Shown here one piece after another: positions 26,196-35,499 of a stretch of DNA of 64,000 nt. The position numbers and the translations under genes were made by a program. The stretch comes from Escherichia sp. E4742. Lineage in GTDB: Bacteria; Pseudomonadota; Gammaproteobacteria; Enterobacterales; Enterobacteriaceae. The DNA lies in assembly GCF_005843885.1 (NCBI RefSeq), contig NZ_CP040443.1, positions 1,240,001 to 1,304,000 on the forward strand, in the 5' to 3' direction. The number at the start of each line of letters is the position of its first letter. Position 1 is the stretch's first letter. The notes under the pieces were generated by a model. That model worked only from the letters and a program-made list of their open reading frames with translations. It made no database searches and was not told the origin of the DNA.

Positions 26196-27383
26196 ATGGC
26201 AGACAAACAACTTGATACTCAACTGGTCAATGCAGGACGCAGCAAAAAATACACTCTCGGCGCGGTAAATAGCGTGATTCAACGCGCCTCTTCGCTGGTC
26301 TTTGACAGTGTGGAAGCCAAAAAACATGCGACGCGCAATCGCGCCAATGGCGAGTTGTTCTATGGACGGCGCGGAACGTTAACCCATTTCTCCTTACAAG
26401 AAGCGATGTGCGAACTGGAAGGTGGCGCAGGTTGCGCGCTGTTTCCTTGCGGGGCGGCAGCGGTTGCAAATTCCATTCTTGCTTTTGTTGAACAGGGCGA
26501 TCATGTGTTGATGACCAATACCGCCTACGAGCCGAGTCAGGATTTCTGTAGCAAAATCCTCAGCAAGTTGGGCGTAACGACATCATGGTTTGATCCGATG
26601 ATTGGTGCCGATATCGTTAAACATCTGCAGCCAAACACTAAAATCGTGTTTCTGGAATCACCGGGCTCCATCACTATGGAAGTGCATGATGTTCCAGCAA
26701 TTGTTGCCGCCGTACGCAGTGTCGTTCCGGACGCCATCATTATGATCGATAACACCTGGGCTGCCGGAGTGCTGTTCAAAGCTCTTGATTTTGGTATTGA
26801 TGTTTCTATTCAGGCCGCCACCAAATATCTGGTAGGGCATTCGGATGCGATGATTGGCACTGCCGTGTGCAATGCCCGTTGCTGGGAGCAACTGCGGGAA
26901 AATGCCTATCTGATGGGGCAGATGGTCGACGCCGATACCGCCTATATGACCAGTCGTGGCCTGCGTACACTGGGCGTGCGTCTGCGCCAACATCATGAAA
27001 GCAGCTTGAAAGTGGCAGAATGGCTGGCCGCACATCCGCAGGTTGAGCGAGTTAACCACCCTGCTCTGCCAGGCAGTAAAGGCCATGAATTCTGGAAACG
27101 AGACTTTACAGGTAGCAGCGGACTATTTTCCTTTGTCCTGAAGAAAAAACTTAATGATGAAGAACTGGCGAACTATCTGGATAACTTCAGTTTATTCAGC
27201 ATGGCCTTCTCATGGGGCGGGTATGAATCCTTGATCCTCGCGAACCAGCCAGAACATCTCGCCGCCATCCGCCCGCAAGGTAAGATCGATTTTAGCGGCA
27301 CCTTGATTCGCCTGCATATTGGTCTGGAAAACGTCGACGATCTGATTGCCGATCTGGACGCCGGCTTCGCGCGAATTGTGTAA
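26196..27383 (+). CDS. metC: Cystathionine beta-lyase
   Basis: A 395-aa PLP enzyme of the Cys/Met metabolism family that cleaves cystathionine to homocysteine, pyruvate and ammonia in methionine synthesis. The Schiff-base lysine is Lys210 in AATKYLVGHSD; the phosphate-binding GRRGTLTHF segment is near residue 60. The ATG at 26196 matches the known N-terminus; the frame is open 135 bases upstream but includes the MetJ boxes. It is divergent from exbB. Confidence 0.97.
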   Translation: MADKQLDTQLVNAGRSKKYTLGAVNSVIQRASSLVFDSVEAKKHATRNRANGELFYGRRGTLTHFSLQEAMCELEGGAGCALFPCGAAAVANSILAFVEQGDHVLMTNTAYEPSQDFCSKILSKLGVTTSWFDPMIGADIVKHLQPNTKIVFLESPGSITMEVHDVPAIVAAVRSVVPDAIIMIDNTWAAGVLFKALDFGIDVSIQAATKYLVGHSDAMIGTAVCNARCWEQLRENAYLMGQMVDADTAYMTSRGLRTLGVRLRQHHESSLKVAEWLAAHPQVERVNHPALPGSKGHEFWKRDFTGSSGLFSFVLKKKLNDEELANYLDNFSLFSMAFSWGGYESLILANQPEHLAAIRPQGKIDFSGTLIRLHIGLENVDDLIADLDAGFARIV

Positions 27384-27522
27384 CATTGCCAAATTTGGAC
27401 AATTTTGCAGACATTTAATTGTGAATAGTCTTAAATTGTTGCGTCCGGGATCAAGGCGTCCCGGACGATTCAGGAGTACAATAGTCAAATTAAGGCTTAA
27501 ACGCTGTTCCACAGGAAAGTCC

Positions 27523-28182
27523 ATGGCTGTTATTCAAGATATTATCGCTGCGCTCTGGCAACATGACTTTGCCGCGCTGGCGGACCCTCACATTGTTAGC
27601 GTTGTTTACTTTGTCATGTTTGCCACGCTGTTTTTAGAAAACGGCCTGCTGCCCGCCTCATTTTTGCCTGGCGACAGCTTGTTGATTCTGGCTGGCGCAT
27701 TGATTGCCCAAGGGGTTATGGATTTTCTGCCAACAATCACGATTCTGACTGCCGCAGCCAGCCTGGGTTGTTGGTTGAGTTATATTCAGGGGCGCTGGCT
27801 GGGTAATACCAAAACGGTGAAAGGCTGGCTGGCACAGCTTCCGGCCAAATATCACCAGCGCGCCACCTGTATGTTTGACCGCCACGGTCTGCTGGCGCTG
27901 CTTGCTGGACGTTTTCTCGCCTTTGTCCGCACGCTGCTGCCAACCATGGCAGGGATTTCCGGGTTGCCAAACCGCCGCTTCCAGTTTTTCAACTGGTTAA
28001 GCGGGTTGTTATGGGTCAGCGTGGTAACCAGTTTTGGCTATGCCTTAAGCATGATCCCGTTTGTAAAACGCCATGAAGATCAGGTGATGACGTTCCTGAT
28101 GATCCTGCCGATTGCCTTGCTAACCGCTGGCTTGTTAGGCACGCTGTTCGTGGTGATTAAAAAAAAGTACTCTAGTGCCTGA
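27523..28182 (+). CDS. yghB: YghB, DedA-family inner membrane protein
   Basis: A 219-aa DedA/SNARE-associated family protein, probably a proton-coupled lipid transporter; with YqjA it is needed for normal cell division and envelope homeostasis in E. coli. The family motifs are seen: ENGLLPASFLPGDSLL near residue 39 and GRFLAFVRTLLPTMAG near 128, which holds the functional arginines. Four to six membrane segments. ATG at 27523 after an AGGAAAG site gives the known length. Confidence 0.94.
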   Translation: MAVIQDIIAALWQHDFAALADPHIVSVVYFVMFATLFLENGLLPASFLPGDSLLILAGALIAQGVMDFLPTITILTAAASLGCWLSYIQGRWLGNTKTVKGWLAQLPAKYHQRATCMFDRHGLLALLAGRFLAFVRTLLPTMAGISGLPNRRFQFFNWLSGLLWVSVVTSFGYALSMIPFVKRHEDQVMTFLMILPIALLTAGLLGTLFVVIKKKYSSA

Positions 28183-28193
28183 CGATTTCCTCC

Positions 28194-28217
28194 GTTCCCG
28201 GTGGCCATGCCGGGAAC
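28194..28217. terminator. Hairpin between convergent yghB and yqhC
   Basis: A perfect 8-bp stem (GTTCCCGG and its complement) with an 8-base loop lies between the two stop codons. Confidence 0.6.
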
Positions 28218-28221
28218 ACAT

Positions 28222-29178
28222 TTAACTCCCCTGCATCGCCCGCATTCTGGCTGCATCTTCTCCCGGCGTCACACCGAAATAACGTTTAAACTCACGGCTA
28301 AATTGCGACGCGCTTTCATAGCCGACGCGCATCGCCGCCGCGCTGGCCTTCATGCCGTCGTGGATTATCATCATTCGCGCCTTATGCAGACGGTAATTCT
28401 TCAGATACTGCAACGGCGAAGTACTGGTGACAGACTTAAAATTATGGTGGAACGCCGAAACGCTCATATTGGCTTCTGCTGCCAGTTGCTCAACGCTCAG
28501 GTTTTCGGTGTATTTATTCTCAATTCGTTTCAGCACGCGGCTAATCAGGCTGAAATGCGTCTGGCGACTTACCAGCGCCAGTAGCGCGCCGCCGCAAGGC
28601 CCCGTCAGCACATAGTAAAGAATTTCGCGGATAATCTGTTTACCGAGAATGCGCGCATCCAGCGGTCGTTCCATCACATCCAGTAACCGCTCCGCCGCGC
28701 ATAAAATCTCTTCGGACAATGTAGCGGAATTAATACCGCTGGCAGCCATCGACGGCTGGAAATGTTCATCTTCGCCAATATCCATCAACAGTTCTTGTAA
28801 CTGTAAAATATCAACATTGAGACGCACCCCCGCCAGTGGCACCTCTGGCGTGGCATAGGTTTCGCACTCAAACGGCAACGGCACCGTCAGCAGCAGGTAT
28901 TCATTGGCGTCATAGCGAAACACGCGTTCATTGATATAACCGATTTTATGCCCAGAAAAGAGAATTATGATGCCAGGTTCATACATCACTGGCGTACGCG
29001 CACCGGGGTTCTCGCCATACAATAAGCGCACATCAGGCAACATATCTGACAAACTATTTTCTTTATCTTTCAGTCTATTAATTTTATCCGTCAGTAGGCG
29101 GCATATCTCTTCACGTTTCATATCGCGTAATTTCTTAGGAATAATGCGGCAATTTGATTGTGCGCAATTTTGTACCAT
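28222..29178 (-). CDS. yqhC: YqhC, AraC-family activator of yqhD-dkgA
   Basis: A 318-aa transcription factor that activates yqhD and dkgA in response to toxic aldehydes. The N-terminal AraC-type ligand-binding region (about 25-200) is followed by two helix-turn-helix units at the C-terminus (SVEQLAAEANMSVSAFHH and YESASQFSREFKRYFG). I chose the start at 29178 because GGAG lies just upstream and the length equals the known protein; MKREEI at 29121 is an alternative and the frame is open to 29349. Confidence 0.92.
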   Translation of the reverse strand: MVQNCAQSNCRIIPKKLRDMKREEICRLLTDKINRLKDKENSLSDMLPDVRLLYGENPGARTPVMYEPGIIILFSGHKIGYINERVFRYDANEYLLLTVPLPFECETYATPEVPLAGVRLNVDILQLQELLMDIGEDEHFQPSMAASGINSATLSEEILCAAERLLDVMERPLDARILGKQIIREILYYVLTGPCGGALLALVSRQTHFSLISRVLKRIENKYTENLSVEQLAAEANMSVSAFHHNFKSVTSTSPLQYLKNYRLHKARMMIIHDGMKASAAAMRVGYESASQFSREFKRYFGVTPGEDAARMRAMQGS

Positions 29179-29314
29179 TTCTCCAGCATTCTGGAGAAAT
29201 AGGCAAGACATTGGCAGAAATGAGCATTGAGAGCCACGGCGCTGGCGACCACAATGAAAAACATCAGGCAGACCGTTCTCTGCCCTCATATTGACCCAGC
29301 AAAGGGAGCAAGTA

Positions 29315-30478
29315 ATGAACAACTTTAATCTGCACACCCCAACCCGCATTCTGTTTGGTAAAGGCGCTATCGCTGGTTTACGCGAGCAAATTCCTCATGG
29401 CGCCCGCGTATTGATTACCTACGGCGGCGGTAGTGTGAAAAAAACCGGCGTCCTCGATCAAGTTCTGGATGCACTGAAAGGTATGGACGTGCTGGAGTTT
29501 GGCGGTATCGAACCAAACCCGGCTTATGAAACGCTGATGAACGCCGTAAAACTGGTTCGCGAACAGAAAGTGACTTTCCTGTTGGCGGTTGGCGGCGGGT
29601 CCGTGCTGGATGGCACCAAATTTATCGCCGCAGCGGCAAATTATCCTGAAAACGTCGATCCGTGGCATATCCTGCAAACTGGCGGCAAAGAGATTAAAAG
29701 CGCTATCCCGATGGGCTGTGTGCTGACACTGCCAGCGACCGGTTCTGAATCTAACGCGGGGGCGGTTATCTCCCGTAAAACCACTGGCGACAAACAGGCG
29801 TTCCATTCTGCCCATGTTCAGCCGGTATTTGCCGTACTCGATCCGGTTTATACCTATACCCTGCCACCGCGCCAGGTGGCTAACGGCGTAGTGGACGCCT
29901 TTGTGCACACCGTAGAACAGTATGTGACCAAACCGGTTGATGCCAAAATTCAGGACCGCTTCGCAGAAGGCATTTTGCTGACGCTGATCGAAGATGGTCC
30001 GAAGGCCCTGAAAGAACCAGAAAACTACGATGTGCGCGCCAACGTCATGTGGGCGGCGACCCAAGCGCTGAACGGTTTGATCGGTGCTGGCGTACCGCAG
30101 GACTGGGCAACGCATATGCTGGGCCACGAACTGACCGCTATGCACGGTCTGGATCACGCACAAACTCTGGCTATCGTCCTGCCTGCACTGTGGAATGAAA
30201 AACGCGACACCAAGCGTGCGAAACTGCTGCAATACGCTGAACGTGTCTGGAACATCACCGAAGGTTCCGACGACGAGCGCATTGACGCCGCGATTGCCGC
30301 TACCCGTAACTTCTTCGAGCAATTAGGCGTGCCGACGCATCTTTCCGACTACGGTCTGGACGGCAGTTCTATCCCGGCATTGCTGAAAAAACTGGAAGAA
30401 CACGGCATGACCCAACTGGGCGAAAATCATGACATTACGCTGGAAGTCAGCCGCCGCATCTACGAAGCCGCCCGTTAA
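29315..30478 (+). CDS. yqhD: NADPH-dependent aldehyde reductase YqhD
   Basis: A 387-aa iron-type alcohol dehydrogenase family enzyme that reduces short and medium aldehydes (acrolein, methylglyoxal, furfural, malondialdehyde) with NADPH and protects against aldehyde stress. GGGS motifs (residues 37-40 and 93-97) bind the cofactor. The Zn ligands Asp194 and His198 are in DAFVH, and His267 and His281 in the GHELTAMHGLDHAQ region. The start follows AAAGGGAG. Divergent from its regulator yqhC. Confidence 0.97.
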   Translation: MNNFNLHTPTRILFGKGAIAGLREQIPHGARVLITYGGGSVKKTGVLDQVLDALKGMDVLEFGGIEPNPAYETLMNAVKLVREQKVTFLLAVGGGSVLDGTKFIAAAANYPENVDPWHILQTGGKEIKSAIPMGCVLTLPATGSESNAGAVISRKTTGDKQAFHSAHVQPVFAVLDPVYTYTLPPRQVANGVVDAFVHTVEQYVTKPVDAKIQDRFAEGILLTLIEDGPKALKEPENYDVRANVMWAATQALNGLIGAGVPQDWATHMLGHELTAMHGLDHAQTLAIVLPALWNEKRDTKRAKLLQYAERVWNITEGSDDERIDAAIAATRNFFEQLGVPTHLSDYGLDGSSIPALLKKLEEHGMTQLGENHDITLEVSRRIYEAAR

Positions 30479-30581
30479 GCTTTTTACGCCTCAAACTTTC
30501 GTTTTCGGGCATTTCGTCCAGACTTAAGTTCACAACATCTCACCGGAGCCTGCTCCGGTGAGTTCATATAAGGAGGAACGT

Positions 30582-31409
30582 ATGGCTAATCCAACCGTTA
30601 TTAAGCTACAGGACGGCAATGTCATGCCCCAGCTGGGACTGGGCGTCTGGCAAGCAAGTAATGAGGAAGTTATCACCGCTATTCAAAAAGCGTTAGAAGT
30701 TGGTTATCGTTCGATTGATACCGCCGCAGCCTACAAGAACGAAGAAGGTGTCGGCAAAGCCCTGAAAAATTCCGCACTTAACAGAGAAGATCTGTTCATC
30801 ACCACTAAACTGTGGAACGACAACCACAAGCGCCCCCGCGAAGCCCTACTCGACAGTCTGAAAAAACTCCAGCTTGATTATATCGACCTCTACTTAATGC
30901 ACTGGCCCGTTCCCGCAATCGACCATTATGTCGAAGCATGGAAAGGAATGATTGAGCTGCAAAAAGAGGGCTTAATCAAAAGTATCGGCGTCTGCAATTT
31001 CCAGATCCACCATCTTCAGCGCCTGATTGATGAAACTGGCGTGGCACCTGTCATTAACCAGATAGAACTTCACCCGCTGATGCAGCAACGTCAGTTGCAT
31101 GCCTGGAACGCCACACACAAAATCCAGACCGAATCCTGGAGCCCATTAGCCCAGGGCGGGAAAGGCGTATTCGATCAGAAAATCATTCGCGATCTAGCAG
31201 ATAAGTATGGCAAAACCCCGGCGCAGATTGTTATCCGCTGGCATCTGGATAACGGTCTGGTCGTAATCCCGAAATCGGTCACCCCTTCACGAATTGCCGA
31301 AAACTTCGATGTCTGGGATTTCCGTCTCGACAAAGACGAACTTGGTGACATTGCAAAACTCGACCAGGGTAAACGCCTCGGCCCTGATCCCGACCAGTTC
31401 AGCGGCTAA
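30582..31409 (+). CDS. dkgA: 2,5-diketo-D-gluconate reductase A / methylglyoxal reductase
   Basis: A 275-aa aldo-keto reductase (AKR5C). The catalytic Tyr51 is in AAAYKNEEG, with Asp (RSIDTAA), Lys (TTKLWND) and His (LMHWP) completing the tetrad. It reduces methylglyoxal, beta-keto esters and 2,5-diketogluconate. A strong AAGGAGG site precedes the ATG at 30582. It is 103 bases after yqhD and co-regulated by YqhC. Confidence 0.96.
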   Translation: MANPTVIKLQDGNVMPQLGLGVWQASNEEVITAIQKALEVGYRSIDTAAAYKNEEGVGKALKNSALNREDLFITTKLWNDNHKRPREALLDSLKKLQLDYIDLYLMHWPVPAIDHYVEAWKGMIELQKEGLIKSIGVCNFQIHHLQRLIDETGVAPVINQIELHPLMQQRQLHAWNATHKIQTESWSPLAQGGKGVFDQKIIRDLADKYGKTPAQIVIRWHLDNGLVVIPKSVTPSRIAENFDVWDFRLDKDELGDIAKLDQGKRLGPDPDQFSG

Positions 31410-31422
31410 CGCACAAATTCTC

Positions 31423-31455
31423 CCGGTAGCGGTAATGTTCCGCTACCGGACTTTT
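31423..31455 (+). terminator. Terminator after dkgA
   Basis: A perfect 10-bp stem (CCGGTAGCGG and its complement) with a 7-base loop, followed by ACTTTTC, begins 14 bases after the stop. Confidence 0.75.
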
Positions 31456-31534
31456 CAGAAATCATTTATTCCCCTCGCCTCCCGCCCGTTGTTACTCTCC
31501 CCTGTTCAGGAACACCAAATATAAGGACATCATC

Positions 31535-31612
31535 ATGCGGAGCTGGAAGCTCTTAAAGGAACAACTCATCTACACCAGGGATAAACGTGATGGAGAGGTG
31601 AAAAACAGATGA
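31535..31612 (+). CDS. Small 25-aa ORF coupled to yqhG
   Basis: An ATG preceded by ATAAGGACATC opens a 25-codon frame (MRSWKLLKEQLIYTRDKR...) rich in Lys/Arg. Its TGA overlaps the yqhG start as ATGA, and GGAGAGG just inside its end serves yqhG. It may be a leader or coupling peptide, or only a chance frame. It has no hydrophobic segment and no regulatory codon runs. Conservation in other Escherichia genomes would decide. Confidence 0.4.
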   Translation: MRSWKLLKEQLIYTRDKRDGEVKNR

Positions 31613-32535
31613 AAATAATGATTCTGTTTTTGGCAGCCTTTTTAAGTTTTACCCTCCAGGCGCAATCCCCCTCGCTGACCGCTGAACAAACAGTCAGGCA
31701 GATTTATCAATACTATACCGGTGGAGCTAGCGTTCCTTATTTCGGTGAAAACAGTGAGCAAGCAATAACATCAACGCGAATGCAAAAGGCGCTAACCCTG
31801 AATGACAATCTCACACTGCCGGGTAATATTGGCTGGCTGGATTACGATCCGGTTTGCGATTGTCAGGATTACGGCGATCTGGTGTTAGAAAGTGTCGCGG
31901 TTACTCAAACGGATGCCGATCACGTGGATGCCCTTGTGCGCTTTCGTCCCTATAAAGACGATAAAGAAAAGACCACGCAAACACTGAAGATGGTGGCAGA
32001 AAATGGTCGTTGGATGATTGATGATATTGTCAGCAATCATGGCAGCGTCTGGCAGTCGGTTAACGGTGAGAATGAAAAAATATTGGCGGTACTGGCATCA
32101 CTACAAAAAGAGCAGCCTGAAGCCTTTGTCGCCGAGTTGTTTGACCATATCACTCATTATAGTTGGCCCTGGACGTGGGTTGTTTCCAACACCTATCGCC
32201 AGGCTATTAATGCCTTCTATAAAACCACCTTCAAGACTGGCAGCAACTCCGATGAAGATATGCAATTAGAGCGGCAATTTATCTACGACAACCCAATCTG
32301 TTTTGGCGAAGAGTCTTTATTTTCACGCGTTGATGAAATTCGTGTGCTGGAGAAAACTGCCGACTCCGCCCGTATTTCTGTTCGTTTTGCATTGACCAAT
32401 GGCAACAGCGAAGAACAAGAACTCGTTTTACAGCGTCGTGAAGGTAAATGGGAAATCGCCGATTTTATCCGCCCAGGCAGCGGAAGCTTACTTAAACAGA
32501 TTGAAGCGAAGACTGCCGCCAGATTAGCTGAATAA
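31609..32535 (+). CDS. yqhG: YqhG, periplasmic DUF3828 protein
   Basis: A 308-aa secreted protein of unknown function, with a signal peptide ending near LQAQS (residue 20). It contains two similar halves: each has a hydrophobic-acidic segment ending in a RWMIDDI / KWEIADF-like strand (about residues 138 and 282), suggesting two DUF3828-type domains. Length matches the known E. coli YqhG. It is preceded by a coupled small ORF and followed by two Lpp-like lipoprotein genes. Confidence 0.88.
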   Translation: MKIMILFLAAFLSFTLQAQSPSLTAEQTVRQIYQYYTGGASVPYFGENSEQAITSTRMQKALTLNDNLTLPGNIGWLDYDPVCDCQDYGDLVLESVAVTQTDADHVDALVRFRPYKDDKEKTTQTLKMVAENGRWMIDDIVSNHGSVWQSVNGENEKILAVLASLQKEQPEAFVAELFDHITHYSWPWTWVVSNTYRQAINAFYKTTFKTGSNSDEDMQLERQFIYDNPICFGEESLFSRVDEIRVLEKTADSARISVRFALTNGNSEEQELVLQRREGKWEIADFIRPGSGSLLKQIEAKTAARLAE

Positions 32536-32561
32536 TTAACACCAGATAAAGGAAACTGGAA

Positions 32562-32810
32562 ATGAATAATCAACTGTTACTCTTTTTTCTAATGTTCATA
32601 CTCACAGGCTGCGTCAATAATGAAAAAATCAGTCATGTAGAAAATGATATTCATCTGATAAATATAAAAATCGATCAACTCCAACAGGATATCGACGCTT
32701 TACGTCAGGAAATTCAGATAGCGAAAGAAGCGGCAGAAAAAGTTAACACACGGCTGGATGATGAAGGGAGATGGCCTGACGGAATTTGGGCGCACCCGCC
32801 ACGGTGGTAA
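32562..32810 (+). CDS. Lpp-like lipoprotein, tandem paralog of YqhH
   Basis: An 82-aa lipoprotein precursor: a hydrophobic signal ending in a lipobox LTGC (Cys17) and then a heptad-patterned helix of about 50 residues (INIKIDQLQQDIDALRQEI region) ending TRLD, as in Lpp. It matches the next gene over this core (GCVN at the lipobox, the QDxxALR heptads, NTRLD). Its tail is different (tryptophan-rich, ends PRW) and lacks the C-terminal lysine that anchors Lpp to peptidoglycan. A GGAAACTGG site precedes the ATG. I do not recall this copy in K-12. Confidence 0.75.
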   Translation: MNNQLLLFFLMFILTGCVNNEKISHVENDIHLINIKIDQLQQDIDALRQEIQIAKEAAEKVNTRLDDEGRWPDGIWAHPPRW

Positions 32811-32871
32811 TACTCCACTAAACGTCAATCAACTATTAACCATAACAATAAAAGACAGGGAGAAATAAATA

Positions 32872-33129
32872 ATGAAAAAGACTTTCAGCGTGGGAACACT
32901 AATTCTGATAACCGGCTTATTAAGCGGGTGCGTCAATGAGCAAAAGGTCAATCAACTGGCGAGCAATGTTCAAACATTAAATGCCAAAATCACCCGACTT
33001 GAGCAGGATATGAAAGCATTACGCCCGCAAATCTATGCGGCAAAATCTGAAGCTAACAGAGCCAATACGCGTCTTGATGCGCAGGACTATTTTGATTGCC
33101 TGCGCTGCTTGCGTATGTATGCAGAATGA
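32872..33129 (+). CDS. yqhH: YqhH, Lpp-like outer membrane lipoprotein
   Basis: An 85-aa lipoprotein with lipobox LSGC (Cys21), an Lpp-type coiled-coil helix (heptads from residue 25 to about 70, NQLASNVQTLNAKITRLEQD) and a C-terminus CLRCLRMYAE. Like its neighbour it has no final lysine, so covalent peptidoglycan linkage in the Lpp manner is not expected. It starts 61 bases after the paralog with an AGGGAG site. Confidence 0.92.
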   Translation: MKKTFSVGTLILITGLLSGCVNEQKVNQLASNVQTLNAKITRLEQDMKALRPQIYAAKSEANRANTRLDAQDYFDCLRCLRMYAE

Positions 33130-33130
33130 T

Positions 33131-33172
33131 AAAAAATCCCCGGCAGCATTCTGTTACCGGGGATTTTTTTTA
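33131..33172. terminator. Strong terminator between yqhH and ygiQ
   Basis: A stem of ATCCCCGG with its complement, extended by A and T runs on both sides, lies between two convergent genes. It is symmetric, so it can serve both; its T-run overlaps the ygiQ stop. Confidence 0.85.
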
Positions 33173-35389
33173 ACGTCCGACCGCTGCTTTAGGGCGTTTC
33201 TTCGCGCCAGCATTCACCGGACGAGATTGCGTAGACGACGCTTTTTTTGCCGTAGCAGGCGTCTGACGCTGGGTCGCCATCGGCGTATGTTTGGTCAACG
33301 CCGGACGGGTATTGCGGTTCTGACGGCGAGCTTCGCGCATCTCTTCAATGGTTGGCGCAGGCACTAAGCAATCGCGACGGCTGCCAATCAGATGCTTTTT
33401 ACCCATTGCTTCCAGCGCCTGACGGATTAACGGCCAGTTTGCCGGATCGTGGTAACGCAACAACGCTTTATGCAAACGACGCTGTTTGTCGCCCTTCGGT
33501 ACGAAGACGTCTTCACTCTTATAACCAATCTTCGCCAGCGGGTTTTTCCCGGTGTAATACATGGTGGTCGAATTAGCCAGCGGTGACGGATAGAAGTTCT
33601 GTACCTGGTCGAGGCGGAAGCGATGCTTTTTCAGCCACAGCGCCAGATTCACCATATCTTCATCACGCGTACCAGGGTGCGCAGAGATGAAATATGGGAT
33701 CAGATACTGCTCTTTACCTGCCTGTTTGGAATAGGTATCGAACAGCTCTTTAAAGCGATCATAGCTCCCCATGCCCGGCTTCATCATCTTCGACAACGGC
33801 CCTTCTTCGGTATGTTCCGGGGCAATCTTCAGATAACCGCCGACGTGATGGGTCGCCAGCTCTTTGATATAGCGCGGGTCTTCCACGGCAATGTCGTAAC
33901 GCACGCCGGAAGCGATCAGGATCTTCTTGATACCTTTCAGATCGCGAGCACGGCGATAGAGATTGATGGTCGGTTCGTGGTTAGTGTCCATATGCGGACA
34001 AATATCCGGATAAACGCACGACAAACGACGGCAGGTTTGCTCGGCGCGTGGCGATTTGCAGCGCAACATATACATGTTGGCAGTTGGACCGCCGAGATCG
34101 GAAATCACGCCCGTAAAACCAGGAACTGTGTCACGGATCGCTTCGATCTCATTGATGATCGAATCTTCCGAACGGCTCTGAATAATGCGCCCTTCATGCT
34201 CGGTAATAGAACAGAAAGAGCAGCCGCCAAAGCAGCCACGCATAATGTTGACCGAGAAACGGATCATTTCGTAAGCCGGAATACGGGCATTACCGTAAGC
34301 CGGATGCGGCACGCGCTTATACGGCAGCGCAAAGACGCTGTCCATCTCTTCGGTAGAAAGCGGAATAGCAGGCGGGTTGATCCACACATAGCGGTCGCCA
34401 TGTTTTTGCATCAACGCACGGGCGCAGCCTGGGTTGGTTTCGTGGTGCAGAATACGCGAAGCATGAGCGTACAGCACTTTGTCGCCCTTCACTTTCTCGA
34501 ATGAAGGCAACAACACGTAGGTTTTTTCCCACGGTTTCGGGCGCGGCGGCTGCACGGTAACGGCTTTGGCTTCTTGTTTTTTCGGCGCCACCGGTTTGTT
34601 ATCAGCGCACGGCAAATCTTCACCATACGGATGCGGAATTGGGTCGATTTTCCCCGGGGTATCGAGACGAGTGGAATCCACACCGCTCCAGCCAGGCAGT
34701 GCTTCTTTCACGATAATCGCGGTATTACGCACATCGCGGATTTCACTAATCGGCTCGCCCATCGCCAGACGATGCGCCACTTCCACCAGCGGACGCTCAC
34801 CGTTACCGAACATCAGCATGTCGGCCTTGGAATCCACCAGCACCGAACGGCGCACGGTATCAGACCAGTAATCATAATGCGCGGTACGGCGCAGGCTGGC
34901 TTCAATACCACCAAGGATCACCGGCACATCTTTCCACGCCTCTTTACAACGCTGGGTATAAACCAGTGTGGCGCGATCCGGGCGCTTACCCGCGACGTTA
35001 TCCGGCGTGTAGGCATCGTCATGACGTAAACGGCGATCGGCGGTATAGCGGTTGATCATCGAGTCCATATTGCCAGCTGTAACGCCGAAAAACAGATTCG
35101 GTTTACCCAGACGCATAAAATCGTCTTTGCTGCTCCAGTCCGGCTGGGCGATGATCCCGACGCGAAAGCCCTGCGCTTCCAGCATACGACCGCAAATCGC
35201 CATCCCGAAGCTTGGGTGATCGACATACGCGTCGCCAGTAACCAAAATGATGTCGCAGCTATCCCAGCCAAGTTGATCCATCTCTTCACGAGACATTGGC
35301 AAAAACGGTGCCGGTCCAAAACAGGCGGCCCAGTACTGCGGCCAGGAGAACAGGTCGCGATCCGGTTGGATCAGGGAGATAGAGCTCAT
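33170..35389 (-). CDS. ygiQ: YgiQ, radical SAM family protein
   Basis: A 739-aa radical SAM protein. The 4Fe-4S cysteines are in CFGGCSFC (CxxxCxxC, near residue 386); before it is an UPF0313-type N-terminal domain with ILVTGDAYVDHPS near residue 50. The last 60 residues are basic and disordered. The function is not settled; some E. coli work links the family to quinone or ubiquinone-related phenotypes. Full length and intact. Confidence 0.93.
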   Translation of the reverse strand: MSSISLIQPDRDLFSWPQYWAACFGPAPFLPMSREEMDQLGWDSCDIILVTGDAYVDHPSFGMAICGRMLEAQGFRVGIIAQPDWSSKDDFMRLGKPNLFFGVTAGNMDSMINRYTADRRLRHDDAYTPDNVAGKRPDRATLVYTQRCKEAWKDVPVILGGIEASLRRTAHYDYWSDTVRRSVLVDSKADMLMFGNGERPLVEVAHRLAMGEPISEIRDVRNTAIIVKEALPGWSGVDSTRLDTPGKIDPIPHPYGEDLPCADNKPVAPKKQEAKAVTVQPPRPKPWEKTYVLLPSFEKVKGDKVLYAHASRILHHETNPGCARALMQKHGDRYVWINPPAIPLSTEEMDSVFALPYKRVPHPAYGNARIPAYEMIRFSVNIMRGCFGGCSFCSITEHEGRIIQSRSEDSIINEIEAIRDTVPGFTGVISDLGGPTANMYMLRCKSPRAEQTCRRLSCVYPDICPHMDTNHEPTINLYRRARDLKGIKKILIASGVRYDIAVEDPRYIKELATHHVGGYLKIAPEHTEEGPLSKMMKPGMGSYDRFKELFDTYSKQAGKEQYLIPYFISAHPGTRDEDMVNLALWLKKHRFRLDQVQNFYPSPLANSTTMYYTGKNPLAKIGYKSEDVFVPKGDKQRRLHKALLRYHDPANWPLIRQALEAMGKKHLIGSRRDCLVPAPTIEEMREARRQNRNTRPALTKHTPMATQRQTPATAKKASSTQSRPVNAGAKKRPKAAVGR

Positions 35390-35468
35390 TTTGCTTCCAG
35401 AAATGGTAAAAAAATAATCAAAGGCCGAGGATTATAAGCCGGAACGAAAGAGAAATCGAAAGGTATTC

Positions 35469-35495
35469 CATACTCGCCCTCCTCGGGCGAGTATG
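35469..35495. terminator. Hairpin downstream of ftsP
   Basis: An 11-bp perfect stem (CATACTCGCCC and its complement) and a 5-base loop lies directly after the ftsP stop on the minus strand, upstream of ygiQ. Confidence 0.6.
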
Positions 35496-35499
35496 AAGA

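Noticed and set aside
29378..30322. 314-aa minus-strand frame inside yqhD
   Set aside because: The sense gene has the full alcohol dehydrogenase motifs and zinc ligands; the antisense product matches nothing I know.
33623..34504. 293-aa plus-strand frame opposite ygiQ
   Set aside because: Entirely within the radical SAM gene; Arg/His-rich composition typical of an antisense frame.
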